In this document: piece by piece, positions 18,755 to 27,814 of the stretch
Position numbering within the stretch: position 1 is the first letter of the stretch
Layout: each line of letters begins with the position of its first letter
Source of the DNA: Odoribacter sp.
Lineage (GTDB): Bacteria > Bacteroidota > Bacteroidia > Bacteroidales > Prolixibacteraceae
NCBI GenBank assembly: GCA_013824715.1
Contig: PNOH01000017.1
Coordinates: 1 to 64,000 of the forward strand
Reading direction: 5' to 3'
Length of the DNA: 64,000 nt
The notes under the pieces: generated by a model
Seen by the model: the letters and a program-made list of their open reading frames with translations, nothing else
What the model was told of the DNA's origin: nothing
The model's database searches: none
Made by a program: the position numbers and the translations under genes

Positions 18755-19120
18755 TTATAAAGTGACTGGTTTCAGCTTCGAACGTTTTATATACACATTA
18801 GAATATTTCAGGTTCTTGAATTTCTTTTTACCATCCGGTGAATCAAAAACATTAACCCGGGCTACATAAAAACTGCGCTTTACGTTGTAGATCGAAATTG
18901 GATGATTAATCTCCCCAAGCTCAAGCTCCGATTTAAAAAAATGATTAAAAATATTATCTACAGAATCTTTAGATTCAACGATAAACTTGTGGTAAGTTCG
19001 GTCTGTATAGTCTTCAACGACAATATAAAAACCGGGCCTGGAGCTATTTTCTTCTTTTTCAGTCGTGGGGCCAAATGAAAAAAAGAACACTGAAATCAGC
19101 AGAATAAAAGAAAGTTTCAT
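18755..19120 (-). CDS. Small secreted protein of unknown function
   Basis: A 121-residue protein with a signal peptide (about 1-17, MKLSFILLISVFFFSFG). The mature part is compact, rich in aromatic and charged residues (FYIVVEDYTDRTYHKFIVES), and has no Cys. I do not recognise a family. It faces the TPR gene with only 14 bp between the stops. A possible distal -7 box (TAGATTTG on the minus strand, 19353-19360) is about 230 bp upstream. Confidence 0.55.
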   Translation of the reverse strand: MKLSFILLISVFFFSFGPTTEKEENSSRPGFYIVVEDYTDRTYHKFIVESKDSVDNIFNHFFKSELELGEINHPISIYNVKRSFYVARVNVFDSPDGKKKFKNLKYSNVYIKRSKLKPVTL

Positions 19121-19678
19121 AGTGTATAAATTAAAAACTATTTCTTTGTTTTTTGCTTTTGCTTCTAATCCTTCCCTTCATATTTCCAAATTATTTTTAC
19201 AAGAGCAATCGCATCTGAAGTCGGTTGTCTTTTGGTACATGCTTCAAACAGCTCAGTGCACAGGAATGGAAATGAAGTTTTGGCGCGACAAATGCACCTG
19301 TTTTAAGAGATAGAAATTCTTAGAATAAACAGAAATTTTATATTTTATGCTTCAAATCTAGCTAAACTTTTTAAACAACTGTCGGAAATTACCTATTTTT
19401 CTAACAATTGCCACAATTTTTTCAATAAAATTGAACAAAATTGCATGATTAGTGTTAGCGAATACTTTTTTATTACTTTTTTTAGTGATGTTACTGTATT
19501 TCACCCACTAATTCAATTGTCAGGCAATACTCGTTTTTGTACCACAAAAAGCCCATTAATAACACGAATTCTTCTCTTCTCCACTGACCTGGCAATTAAC
19601 TCATACATTTGTATATCAGATTGCCGGGAAGCCTGAATTTATTCCGAAGTGGTTCTATTTTTGGGCTTCTCTTTTTTC
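19121..19678. other. Long intergenic region, no gene seen
   Basis: About 560 bp of AT-rich sequence between the small secreted protein and the CotH gene. Open frames here lack recognisable features. A minus-strand TAnnTTTG match (19353-19360) is the only promoter-like word I noticed. No convincing hairpin terminator follows the CotH gene. Confidence 0.4.
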
Positions 19679-22600
19679 TTAGATCTTCACCATTCGTCTC
19701 ATTTGGCTGAATCCGTTGGTTTCGAGCCGACAGAAATAGACACCTGCCGCTACCGGTTTCCCTGAAAAATCTTTGCCATCCCAATAAAACGTATGAACAG
19801 AAGAATTCAGGTCGTTTTCGTTAAAAGCCCGCATAATCCGGCCATTTACATCGAGTATCGAAATCCGGTATTTCCCGGGTTTGTTCAGTTTAAAGCCGAT
19901 GTAGGTTCCTTCATTGAAAGTATTCGGATAAGAGGATAAAAGTTCCGGAGTATCGGGCACAACAGGTAAATCGTCGATAGCATTGGGGATATTTGAGGTA
20001 TTGCGCATACCCGGTGTACCTTCTTTCTCCGACAGTACCCAGTTTTGTCCGGAGTTATTGTTACTTGCAGGGTTAATGAGTTCCATTGACCAAAGTTCAG
20101 TAAAGCTAAAGGTTTGCCAGAGGTCGGAGTTTCCATAGTTGACCTCATCAATTAATTGTGAATCCCGCGAATAGAGCTTTATAGCATCTACTCTATTGGC
20201 CAACCCAAAATTGAAAGTAAAAGGATCTATCAGGTTTTTGACCGATCCGAAAACAGCTTTCATCTTTGTCAAATCGTTCGATACCACCACATATTCGTTG
20301 GCCTTAAGCCATGTATTGGCTGCAAAAATGAACTGATGATTGGGATCCGAGTCGGTCAGTTTCCATCCCGAAATATCAATGTCGTATTTTCCCTTGTTGT
20401 AAAGTTCTATCCAGTCGCCCGGATCAGTCGTTGCATCGTTGTTAAAGCTGAATTCGTTAATTATCACATCTTCGTAATGACTTCCATCATTTTCAAAAAA
20501 AGCAGTCAAATCCATATTGGCCTGCGGTACTACCGTAATGGTTGATAAGTTGCTTCCTGAGGTGATGCCTGTCCATTTAACGAACCGGAAACCGGCTTGT
20601 GGAACTGCAGTAAGTGTAATGGGTACATCAGGAAAATAGATTCCTATCCAGGGGAAATTTGTTAATTTCAGGGAGTTAATCTGGATGGAACCTGTGGTTG
20701 AGTCGGCACGCACTATAATGGATTGAGGATTTTGGAAACTGAATTTCAGGCGAATGTGATTAAATACATTGGATGGTCGTCCGGTTGCAAAATTTTTCGC
20801 AGCCTGAACATTCCATTGCCAGTCATTTACTGTGCCGCCATTCCATTTCTGTAAATGCTTACCTATTTCTTCGGCTATCAGGTTTCTTTTTTTGTCAATG
20901 GCGCTGTTTACCCTTTCAGCAAGGAACTTCGAATTAAGTAAATCGGCGAAACGGTTTACGAATTGGTTTCGGAATCCGGTGTTTTCGAGCAAACGTCGAA
21001 ACATAAGCGTTGACCATGGAGGGTTTGGCCATACAGGTCCGTTGGTGGCAGTAGCGAGTTCCAGTGTATTTTCAGTTGGCTGCGAGCCCCAGATGCCCAT
21101 ACCAAAATCGGTATCGAACAAAATCCAACGCCAACGCCCTTTCGAATCGTTGGTTTTCCAGTATTTGATATTATTTCCGGGCCAGTCGTGGTTCCTGAAA
21201 TAAATTTCTGATGCAAAATAGTCAATGAAACTGTTCACGTCTATCCACTCCAGCATTTTGTTGTAATTTGATTGTACCGAGAGGGTATTTTGTTCAAGAA
21301 AACTCATCATCGTCCAGTAGTCCGAATTGTTTCCAATTACTACCGATCCATTGCCCTCAAGGATGGATACCTCTTTCGGATCAACGTCATGGTGTGCGGC
21401 AATCATATGTTCGTTTATTTTTTCCCGAATGTTCAGGATTCCCCAGTATTCCCCGTTCAGGAAAAAAACTGATGGGCGAAAAGCCTGCTGTTCTATATTC
21501 AATCCAAATGTCAGTCCTGCCATCAAACCATCGCGGAACATAGTGTTATTCCAGTCGTTTCCCGAATTCCGAAGAACAAGGTTTTTAAATTCATCGAATG
21601 GCCTTTCGTTAAAAATTTTGTATTTCATGAATTCGGAACCATAACCCTTCCGGCAATAAATAGCCATTGACTTTTGTTCATTGGCGCGCGACCAATTGCC
21701 GAATATTTTTACCCCGGCATCTACATCAATCACTTTATTCCCGGTAGTTTCCATTAATTCGAAATGGCAGGCTTTTTCCCAGTCCATCCAGAAATTGGCG
21801 CCAAAAAACGGAGTTTTAGTTTCGGCTTTAGGACCCTTTACATAGATTCCTTTGTAGTAATCCCATAAATCGGCAGGGTTCATGGAAACCGAAACTACTG
21901 GTAATTTATTAATTCCTCTGAGGATGTACGAGTTGGTAGCTGTTTCGCCAGGCAACATACCCGATTTCAGTATCCTTGCCCTGACCACTTTCGAAGTATT
22001 GATATTTATTTCGCTGGAAAAGATGTACGATAGACGGGTAGGAACTGAACCATCCAGGGTATAATATATCGTGTCTTTGGTCGAGGGAGCTGTCAGTTTC
22101 ACCTTCAAAGTAGCCGAATAAATTCCGCCGGGAGTGCTAAATTCCGGAATCGCCGGTCTATCAGTTGGAAATGCTTCACCTGTGTTTTCTTTTCCAGGCG
22201 AAGAAGTAGGAAATACAGCCCATACAGATGTGTTTTTCAGCGTTCGTCCGTATGAAGTATCCAAAGTAAGTACTCCAATCTGAACACTATCGGCTAATTC
22301 TCCGGAAGGTTTGGTCAGGTAAACCGATTCCCCGTCAGCATCGAGCTTAAAGTTGGTATGCAGTTGCTCGACACTAAGTTTTAACGAAGCAATGATGCGT
22401 GGATTAGCAGGTGTATCGGTTGTGCCGACTGTGAGAAATGGGATCGCAGAAAAGTCGGTTGAAGTAGAAAAAATATTGTGGGCCTGAATAGCAAGCACGT
22501 TTTCACCAGCTTTGAGTAAGCTTGATGGATTATCAATCACAAATTTTTCGGGTGTTAGTCCCTGGTAAATCAGCGCTTCATGCTGATCGGTAGCCAAAGC

Positions 22601-23230
22601 GTTAAAAGCCGGAAATTCGCCACGTCCAACCATGTTGGCACGGGCAATTTCTTTTCCGTTCAGGTAAGCCACAAAACCATCGTCGTAATCCATGTGAAGG
22701 ATCAATTGAGCAATTTCAGATGGATTTGCCACATTAAATTTTTTCCGCAAAAACACACTGGTGGCGTCCGTAAATTTGGTTGCATCGTCGTCATCGCCGT
22801 AGCCAAAGCCACTTTTCCCGCTTAGCCATGAAGCATCGTTAAAATCGTTGAACCTCCAGTTTGTTGCAGGTTCTGCTTTGGGTACAAGGTATTTCCATTC
22901 ATCGCCTTTCGAAATAATAGTGTTCCAGTATGCAGGAGCCTGACGACGATCTTTCCCTGAGGCATAAACCACCAGATATTCGCCCGGACGAACCTGAAAA
23001 TCGGGAAAGATCCATTGGAAAGGCTGATCTTTTTTATCCGACAGGCCATAACCGTTAAGACTGAGAGGAACGGTTCCTGCATTATAAAACTCGATCCAGT
23101 CGGGAGTGTCGCCATCAACATCGGTAATGACACCACCATTCGACGACATCACCTCATTAATCCTGAAAGGTTGGGCAGATGAAAAAAAAGCAGCGAAGGC
23201 CAGGCAAATACCCGCGAGGAGAAACTTCAT
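19679..23230 (-). CDS. Large T9SS-exported CotH-kinase / lamin-tail protein
   Basis: A 1183-residue protein with signal peptide (about 1-20, ending FFSSAQ). In order: lamin-tail domain (about 22-110, INEVMSSNGGVITDVDGD), a beta-sandwich region, a chitobiase C-terminal-like segment (YYTLDGSVPT), a CotH domain (about 445-800, with GEYWGILNIREKINEHM and WILFDTDFGMG, the conserved D of CotH kinases), a second lamin-tail domain (about 920-1030, VIINEFSFNN), and a C-terminal T9SS-type domain with FlgD-like YWDGKDFSGKPVAAGVYFC. CotH proteins are atypical kinases that phosphorylate secreted proteins; the combination suggests a surface protein modifying or binding other exported proteins. The target is not known. 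Confidence 0.82.
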   Translation of the reverse strand: MKFLLAGICLAFAAFFSSAQPFRINEVMSSNGGVITDVDGDTPDWIEFYNAGTVPLSLNGYGLSDKKDQPFQWIFPDFQVRPGEYLVVYASGKDRRQAPAYWNTIISKGDEWKYLVPKAEPATNWRFNDFNDASWLSGKSGFGYGDDDDATKFTDATSVFLRKKFNVANPSEIAQLILHMDYDDGFVAYLNGKEIARANMVGRGEFPAFNALATDQHEALIYQGLTPEKFVIDNPSSLLKAGENVLAIQAHNIFSTSTDFSAIPFLTVGTTDTPANPRIIASLKLSVEQLHTNFKLDADGESVYLTKPSGELADSVQIGVLTLDTSYGRTLKNTSVWAVFPTSSPGKENTGEAFPTDRPAIPEFSTPGGIYSATLKVKLTAPSTKDTIYYTLDGSVPTRLSYIFSSEININTSKVVRARILKSGMLPGETATNSYILRGINKLPVVSVSMNPADLWDYYKGIYVKGPKAETKTPFFGANFWMDWEKACHFELMETTGNKVIDVDAGVKIFGNWSRANEQKSMAIYCRKGYGSEFMKYKIFNERPFDEFKNLVLRNSGNDWNNTMFRDGLMAGLTFGLNIEQQAFRPSVFFLNGEYWGILNIREKINEHMIAAHHDVDPKEVSILEGNGSVVIGNNSDYWTMMSFLEQNTLSVQSNYNKMLEWIDVNSFIDYFASEIYFRNHDWPGNNIKYWKTNDSKGRWRWILFDTDFGMGIWGSQPTENTLELATATNGPVWPNPPWSTLMFRRLLENTGFRNQFVNRFADLLNSKFLAERVNSAIDKKRNLIAEEIGKHLQKWNGGTVNDWQWNVQAAKNFATGRPSNVFNHIRLKFSFQNPQSIIVRADSTTGSIQINSLKLTNFPWIGIYFPDVPITLTAVPQAGFRFVKWTGITSGSNLSTITVVPQANMDLTAFFENDGSHYEDVIINEFSFNNDATTDPGDWIELYNKGKYDIDISGWKLTDSDPNHQFIFAANTWLKANEYVVVSNDLTKMKAVFGSVKNLIDPFTFNFGLANRVDAIKLYSRDSQLIDEVNYGNSDLWQTFSFTELWSMELINPASNNNSGQNWVLSEKEGTPGMRNTSNIPNAIDDLPVVPDTPELLSSYPNTFNEGTYIGFKLNKPGKYRISILDVNGRIMRAFNENDLNSSVHTFYWDGKDFSGKPVAAGVYFCRLETNGFSQMRRMVKI

Positions 23231-23485
23231 AGATAGTGAAGAGTTAGTTTTAGTTATGTGGTAACAAAATTAACAAACCTATTGAGAGTCTGTCAGGTTT
23301 GAAGTAAAATGGGCGATTAGCACTATCTTTTGCAAGATTTGTAGAGATAGAATACCAAATTGTCCGAAAAATTTCATTTAGTGGTTGATTTTTGAAACTT
23401 TCTTTCTGGAAATGGGTAATATTTATCAGAACTCGATTTCTTGTTTATCTCATGCAACAATAGTTTTAACTTAAAAAAAACACTT

Positions 23486-24007
23486 ATGCCAGTTAAAAAA
23501 CTTAAAGCCTTTTTGGATGAGGCTAATGTCAGATATGTGACAATTAGCCATTCCCGTGCCTTCACTTCTCAGGAGGTTGCTGCATCGGCACATGTTTTGG
23601 GACGGGAGTTTGCTAAAACGGTTATGATTAAAATTGATGGAGAGATGGCAATGGCTGTGTTGCCGGCTTCTTGTCACGTCGATTTTGATAGCCTTAGAGA
23701 AATTCTTGGAACAAAAAATGTGACCCTGGCAACTGAGCCTGAATTTATGGATCGTTTTCCGGATTGTGAATTGGGGGCTATGCCACCTTTTGGCAATCTA
23801 TACGGTATGTCTGTTTTCGTCGCTGATTCGCTGGCACAAAATAAGGAAATAGCCTTCAATGCCGGATCACATACCGAATTAATCAGGTTAAGCTACGCAG
23901 ATTACAATCGTCTGGTAAATCCACGAATTTTTAAATTCTCCTGGAAGGCCTTTTCTTTCCCAAGTGATCCGATGGACCGATGGGATGAAGACTTCAGGGG
24001 TAATTAA
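23486..24007 (+). CDS. YbaK/ProX-type aminoacyl-tRNA deacylase-like protein
   Basis: A 173-residue protein from ATG 23486; the frame extends upstream but the added residues do not resemble the family. The YbaK/EbsC fold is indicated by VTISHSRAFTSQEVAASAHV near the start, KTVMIKIDG and PPFGNLYGM in the middle, and AFNAGSHTELIRLSYADY near the end. Family members hydrolyse mischarged tRNA (Pro, Cys, Ala); this stand-alone form probably does too. It starts divergently from the CotH gene and is followed by a terminator shared with fabI. Confidence 0.8.
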   Translation: MPVKKLKAFLDEANVRYVTISHSRAFTSQEVAASAHVLGREFAKTVMIKIDGEMAMAVLPASCHVDFDSLREILGTKNVTLATEPEFMDRFPDCELGAMPPFGNLYGMSVFVADSLAQNKEIAFNAGSHTELIRLSYADYNRLVNPRIFKFSWKAFSFPSDPMDRWDEDFRGN

Positions 24008-24019
24008 TTTTGTAACAAA

Positions 24020-24050
24020 ACAAAAAACCGGCGACTGGCCGGTTTTTTGT
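24020..24050. terminator. Bidirectional terminator between YbaK-like gene and fabI
   Basis: A 13-bp perfect stem (24020-24032 with 24038-24050; right arm GCCGGTTTTTTGT), loop of 5. The A-rich left and T-rich right sides let it work on both strands; the two genes converge here. Confidence 0.88.
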
Positions 24051-24067
24051 TGTTATGTATGTACAAC

Positions 24068-24940
24068 TTAATCGTAAATGTGGTTGTCACAAGGTTCATC
24101 TTTGCCGCATTCGCAGTTACATCCCAGTCCTTTTTCATACTGTTGCAGAGCTCTTAAACTCATTCCCATGGAGGAGAACCCTCCGTCGTGGAACAGGTTC
24201 TGCATGGTCACTTTTTTTGTCAGATCGGAGAACAGGGTGATGCAATAATCGGCACATTCGTCCCCGGTGGCATTGCCCAATGGTGACATACGCTCTGAGA
24301 AATCAAGTAACTGACCGATTCCCTTGACTCCACTTCCGGCAGTGGTTAAGGTTGGAGATTGCGAAATCGTGTTGATGCGTACATTGCGTTCGCGGCCGTA
24401 AATGTATCCGAAACTACGGGCGATTGATTCCAATAATGCCTTGGCATCGGCCATGTCGTTATAGCCATAGAAGGTGCGTTGTGCAGCTACATACGATAAG
24501 GCTACTACCGAACCCCAGGGTTTGATTGCATCCAGTTTACGGGCAACCTGCAATACTTTGTGAAACGAAACTGCCGAAATGTCGAGGGTTTTTGTGAAGT
24601 AGCCATAGTCGAGGTCGCTGTAGTGGCGACCTTTTCGCACATTTGGCGACATCCCGATTGAATGCAGGATGAAGTCTATTTTGCCTCCCAGAACTTCCAT
24701 TGATTGTTTGAAAAGATTTTCCAAATCTTCCACACTGGTTGCATCCGCTGCAATAGCAATCGTATTGCACGCTTCTGCAAGCTGCGCGGTATCGCCCATC
24801 CGCATGGCCACTCCGGTGTTAGACAAGGTAAACGAAGCGCCTTCTTCGAAAGCTCTTTGAGCAACTTTCCAGGCAATTGAATCGGCATTCAATGCCCCAA
24901 AAATAATTCCTTTTTTGCCTTTCAGTAAATTATAAGCCAT
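24068..24940 (-). CDS. fabI: Enoyl-[acyl-carrier-protein] reductase (NADH) FabI
   Basis: A 290-residue SDR-family protein from ATG 24938-24940 (MAYNLLKGKKGIIFGALN); the open frame upstream is not FabI-like. It catalyses the last reduction step of each fatty-acid elongation cycle in the cytoplasm. The FabI catalytic pattern is intact: SYVAAQRT (first Tyr), then YNDMADAK (second Tyr and Lys, spacing Y-x6-K). An unusual C-terminal extension, CNCECGKDEPCDNH, holds four Cys and a His close together, which could bind a metal; typical FabI tails lack this. Three direct decamers lie upstream in the leader or promoter. Confidence 0.92.
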   Translation of the reverse strand: MAYNLLKGKKGIIFGALNADSIAWKVAQRAFEEGASFTLSNTGVAMRMGDTAQLAEACNTIAIAADATSVEDLENLFKQSMEVLGGKIDFILHSIGMSPNVRKGRHYSDLDYGYFTKTLDISAVSFHKVLQVARKLDAIKPWGSVVALSYVAAQRTFYGYNDMADAKALLESIARSFGYIYGRERNVRINTISQSPTLTTAGSGVKGIGQLLDFSERMSPLGNATGDECADYCITLFSDLTKKVTMQNLFHDGGFSSMGMSLRALQQYEKGLGCNCECGKDEPCDNHIYD

Positions 24941-24973
24941 AGTTTTGGTTTTTTTAATAGATAACAACCATAC

Positions 24974-25003
24974 TTGTAAATGGTTGTAAATGGTTGTAAA
25001 TGG
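24974..25003. repeat. Three tandem decamers upstream of fabI
   Basis: TTGTAAATGG occurs three times without a gap (24974, 24984, 24994), 34-63 bp upstream of the fabI start. Three sites on one DNA face per turn would suit a cooperative regulator of fatty-acid synthesis, but replication slippage is an equally simple explanation. Confidence 0.5.
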
Positions 25004-25076
25004 GTCGCAAATTAAAGCAAATTGCCACACCGATTCTTGAAACCTGAGTGGCTACTTTATCCATAATGATAATTTT

Positions 25077-25826
25077 TTAAATCCGTTCGATCGATTCCAT
25101 CAGTAACCAGCCTTTATTTCCATCGGCCAGTCTGATTTCCACCCAATCGCCCAGCTTATCGGTAATTCTGACTTTCAAACCTTCATGGATAACAAAAAGA
25201 TTTGTCCCTTTTTCAGATGGGGAACTTTTTACAGTCACCGTGGGTTGCATCACGATGGCATACGAATGGTTAACCAACCGGCTTTTTTGCCGTGCAGCAA
25301 ACGACCAACTGAAAATGGTGAACACAATTACAAAACAGCCTGCCCAGAATGAAACCCGTTTGACTTCTCCTGTCCGGGCAAAAAAGTAGAGTCCAGTCAT
25401 TGTTAGAAACAAGATAAACCCAACGATGCTCAGAACAGCCCAGGTGTCAGTCGTCTGGCTATTAATGAGTGAGTTCCACCAGCGTACAATAAATATTCCG
25501 GGTAATTCCTGAATAGAATCCACCACTTTTTGGTTGGCTACGAGTAGGTTGAATTCAATATCTTCGTCGTTGGGAGCCAGCAGTTTTGCCCTTTCGAAAT
25601 TGAGAATTGCAAGTGTAAACTGATTCGTTTTATAATAAGCATTTCCCAGATTATAATATAATTCAGGCGATTCTATTCCGGCCATCAGAATCTGATTGTA
25701 ACCATCAATGGCCTTTGTAAACTCCTCTTTGGTATAATGCTCATTTGCCTTCTGAATCAGATCGCCCTGAGCCAAAACTGTAGCAGTGAACATGATAGCC
25801 AGTATGGTAATAAAATATTGTTTCAT
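25077..25826 (-). CDS. batE: BatE: TPR and SH3-domain membrane protein
   Basis: A 249-residue protein with signal peptide (1-19). TPR repeats (about 20-100, ELYYNLGNAYYKTNQFTLAI) are followed by two TM segments (about 133-152 and 160-178) and a C-terminal SH3-like domain (about 190-249, VTVKSSPSEKGTNLFVI). This matches BatE of the Bacteroidota Bat operon, whose products are implicated in aerotolerance and envelope function. Last gene of the operon, 20 bp after batD. Confidence 0.85.
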   Translation of the reverse strand: MKQYFITILAIMFTATVLAQGDLIQKANEHYTKEEFTKAIDGYNQILMAGIESPELYYNLGNAYYKTNQFTLAILNFERAKLLAPNDEDIEFNLLVANQKVVDSIQELPGIFIVRWWNSLINSQTTDTWAVLSIVGFILFLTMTGLYFFARTGEVKRVSFWAGCFVIVFTIFSWSFAARQKSRLVNHSYAIVMQPTVTVKSSPSEKGTNLFVIHEGLKVRITDKLGDWVEIRLADGNKGWLLMESIERI

Positions 25827-25846
25827 TCCAGTTTTGTTACAGTAGT

Positions 25847-27673
25847 TTATTTTATTTGCTTTTCAAAAATACCCATTATCCTGGCAGCTCCATCATAAAT
25901 ATCTTTCATTGTTCCTGAAAATGCTGCCGGTGCGTATCGGGCAAACTCACAGTCATCGATAATTTTAAGTAATTCGGCTACTGTTTCCTGATCAATTCCT
26001 TTATTTAAAAGGCTTTCAGATGCTTTCTGCCGGTTAAGCTCGGCTACAGGAATAGACAGTTTATCGCTCAGATATCCCCACAGCGCTTTGATCACTGATT
26101 CGAAGAACTTTTCTGCATTATTGTTTTTCAGGAAAACAGAGGCTTCCCTGAGTCGTTTATTGGCTATCTTGTTGGCACGCTTGTTCCGCATCAAGGCAAT
26201 ATTCGCGTTTTCTTTTATCTTTTTTCGGTTCAGTACAAAAACCACTGCAAAAGCAAGCAAACTCAAAATGTAAAGGCCGTAAAACTCAAATGTTCCGTAA
26301 AATGAACTGTCCCTGGGTTTTAATTTCGATTTGTTTTGTTTGATGAACCGGATGTCTTTCCCGATCATTTTCACGTTTTCTTTTGAAAACGAACTGACAA
26401 CTGATAAATTCGTATCGTCACTCCCTTTAACTACATTGATGTTGTAAGCATCCGTAGTTTGGGTTTCGAACTGACGGGAAGCTGGATTGAAGAATACAAA
26501 CCTGACCGATGGAATGGTAAAGTTCCCGGCAAAACGGGGGATAAACAGGTACTCGAATGTTATAGAACCATTCAGGCCATTGTCGCTGGCAATTACCCGG
26601 TCGCTGGTCTTGGGCTCGTAAGCTTCGAAATCCTGAGGTAATTCAATTTTTGGCGGATTAATGAGAGTGAGGTTTCCGCTTCCGTTTACTGTTAACTTCA
26701 GGGTAACTGCTTCGTTCGATTTTGCATTGGTTTTATCAACCGAAGAACTAAGGTTGAAATTACCAACAGCTCCTGAAAAATCAGCCGGTTGATTGGGTAA
26801 ATCTTTCACGTTGATGGTAACCGGTTCGCTTACCACTTTAGCCTTGACCATCTGGTAATTGTCGAAGAAGTCGTCGAAAAAGCTTTGTTGCTGCCGTACT
26901 CTTTGGCGCACCACACAGGTTATTTCGAAAGGATTGATCCGTATAGCGCCAGTCTGCTGCGGAAACAGGATGGTTTTTTTGAGCACTCCAACCTGATAAA
27001 TTTTTCCGTTATAAACTTCCCTGGTAAAGTTAACCTGAGTGGGTACTTCTATATCTTTGGTCCAGAAACCTTCGTAAGTAGGCAGTTTTACCTCATCGAA
27101 ACCATTTAGCGGCACATTTTGACTGATATACAATTTTATGGTCGAAATAATTTGTTCGCCTTTCGAAACATTGGTTTTATCAACGGCAATTCGTACAAAC
27201 AGGTTTTCTTTACTGATATTTCCGGTAGGTGTTTGTTCCTGTTCCTGATTATCCTGTTGATTATTTTGCTGTCCGACAGCCTGTTGCGGCTGGCCTTTTA
27301 CTACCTGAATTGCGAGGGTATTTGATTCGTAAGTTTTACCGTCAACCTTGATTGAAGCAGGGCGGATCGTAAAATTTCCTTCTTTTTTGGCGCGAAGAAT
27401 AAATATGTAGGAAAAACTGGATGTTTGGGTAGTTTTTCCATTTATAATTTGAATGCTTGAGCTTTGTGAAGTGGATGGCCCCATTAAAACATCGAAATTT
27501 GAAAGATCGGGCAACTGCAAATCGGTGCCTCTTTTGTTCAGGGTAAATCCAAGCCTGAATTGTTCCCCGGCTTCAACGACTTCAGGGCCTTCCATCGTAA
27601 ACCGAACATTGTCGGCCACAGCCAGATAGCCAATAAGCATAAAAATCAAGAGTATTTTAAATTTTTTGATCAT
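25847..27673 (-). CDS. batD: BatD: envelope protein of the Bat operon
   Basis: A 608-residue protein with signal peptide (1-20). The long periplasmic region of beta-sandwich repeats (about 21-455; SSFSYIFILRAKKEGNFTI) precedes one TM (about 460-480) and a C-terminal cytoplasmic helical domain. This is the BatD/oxygen-tolerance family. It probably assembles with the VWA proteins BatA and BatB. The short segment NNQQDNQEQEQT is low complexity. A heptad-repeat element lies between batC and this gene. Confidence 0.87.
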   Translation of the reverse strand: MIKKFKILLIFMLIGYLAVADNVRFTMEGPEVVEAGEQFRLGFTLNKRGTDLQLPDLSNFDVLMGPSTSQSSSIQIINGKTTQTSSFSYIFILRAKKEGNFTIRPASIKVDGKTYESNTLAIQVVKGQPQQAVGQQNNQQDNQEQEQTPTGNISKENLFVRIAVDKTNVSKGEQIISTIKLYISQNVPLNGFDEVKLPTYEGFWTKDIEVPTQVNFTREVYNGKIYQVGVLKKTILFPQQTGAIRINPFEITCVVRQRVRQQQSFFDDFFDNYQMVKAKVVSEPVTINVKDLPNQPADFSGAVGNFNLSSSVDKTNAKSNEAVTLKLTVNGSGNLTLINPPKIELPQDFEAYEPKTSDRVIASDNGLNGSITFEYLFIPRFAGNFTIPSVRFVFFNPASRQFETQTTDAYNINVVKGSDDTNLSVVSSFSKENVKMIGKDIRFIKQNKSKLKPRDSSFYGTFEFYGLYILSLLAFAVVFVLNRKKIKENANIALMRNKRANKIANKRLREASVFLKNNNAEKFFESVIKALWGYLSDKLSIPVAELNRQKASESLLNKGIDQETVAELLKIIDDCEFARYAPAAFSGTMKDIYDGAARIMGIFEKQIK

Positions 27674-27731
27674 AGTTTTCTCCGATATTCCTGGTTCAAA
27701 ATTGTGCCAAATTTAAAGTTCTCAACTGGAA

Positions 27732-27808
27732 GTTGCAAGTATGCAGGGTTGCGTGTTTCGGGTTGCGAGTTTTGTCTCGAAACCCGTATCCCGAAACTCA
27801 CAACTTTC
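27732..27808. repeat. Heptad-periodic intergenic element (batC-batD)
   Basis: Eleven consecutive 7-bp words run in one register, e.g. GGGTTGC (twice), GTGTTTC, then the inverse type AACCCGT and ATCCCGA. The left half carries the GGGTT type, the right half its complement, so the RNA can fold back. It fills the gap between the batD start and the batC stop and overlaps nothing coding. Confidence 0.65.
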
Positions 27809-27814
27809 TTTTTT

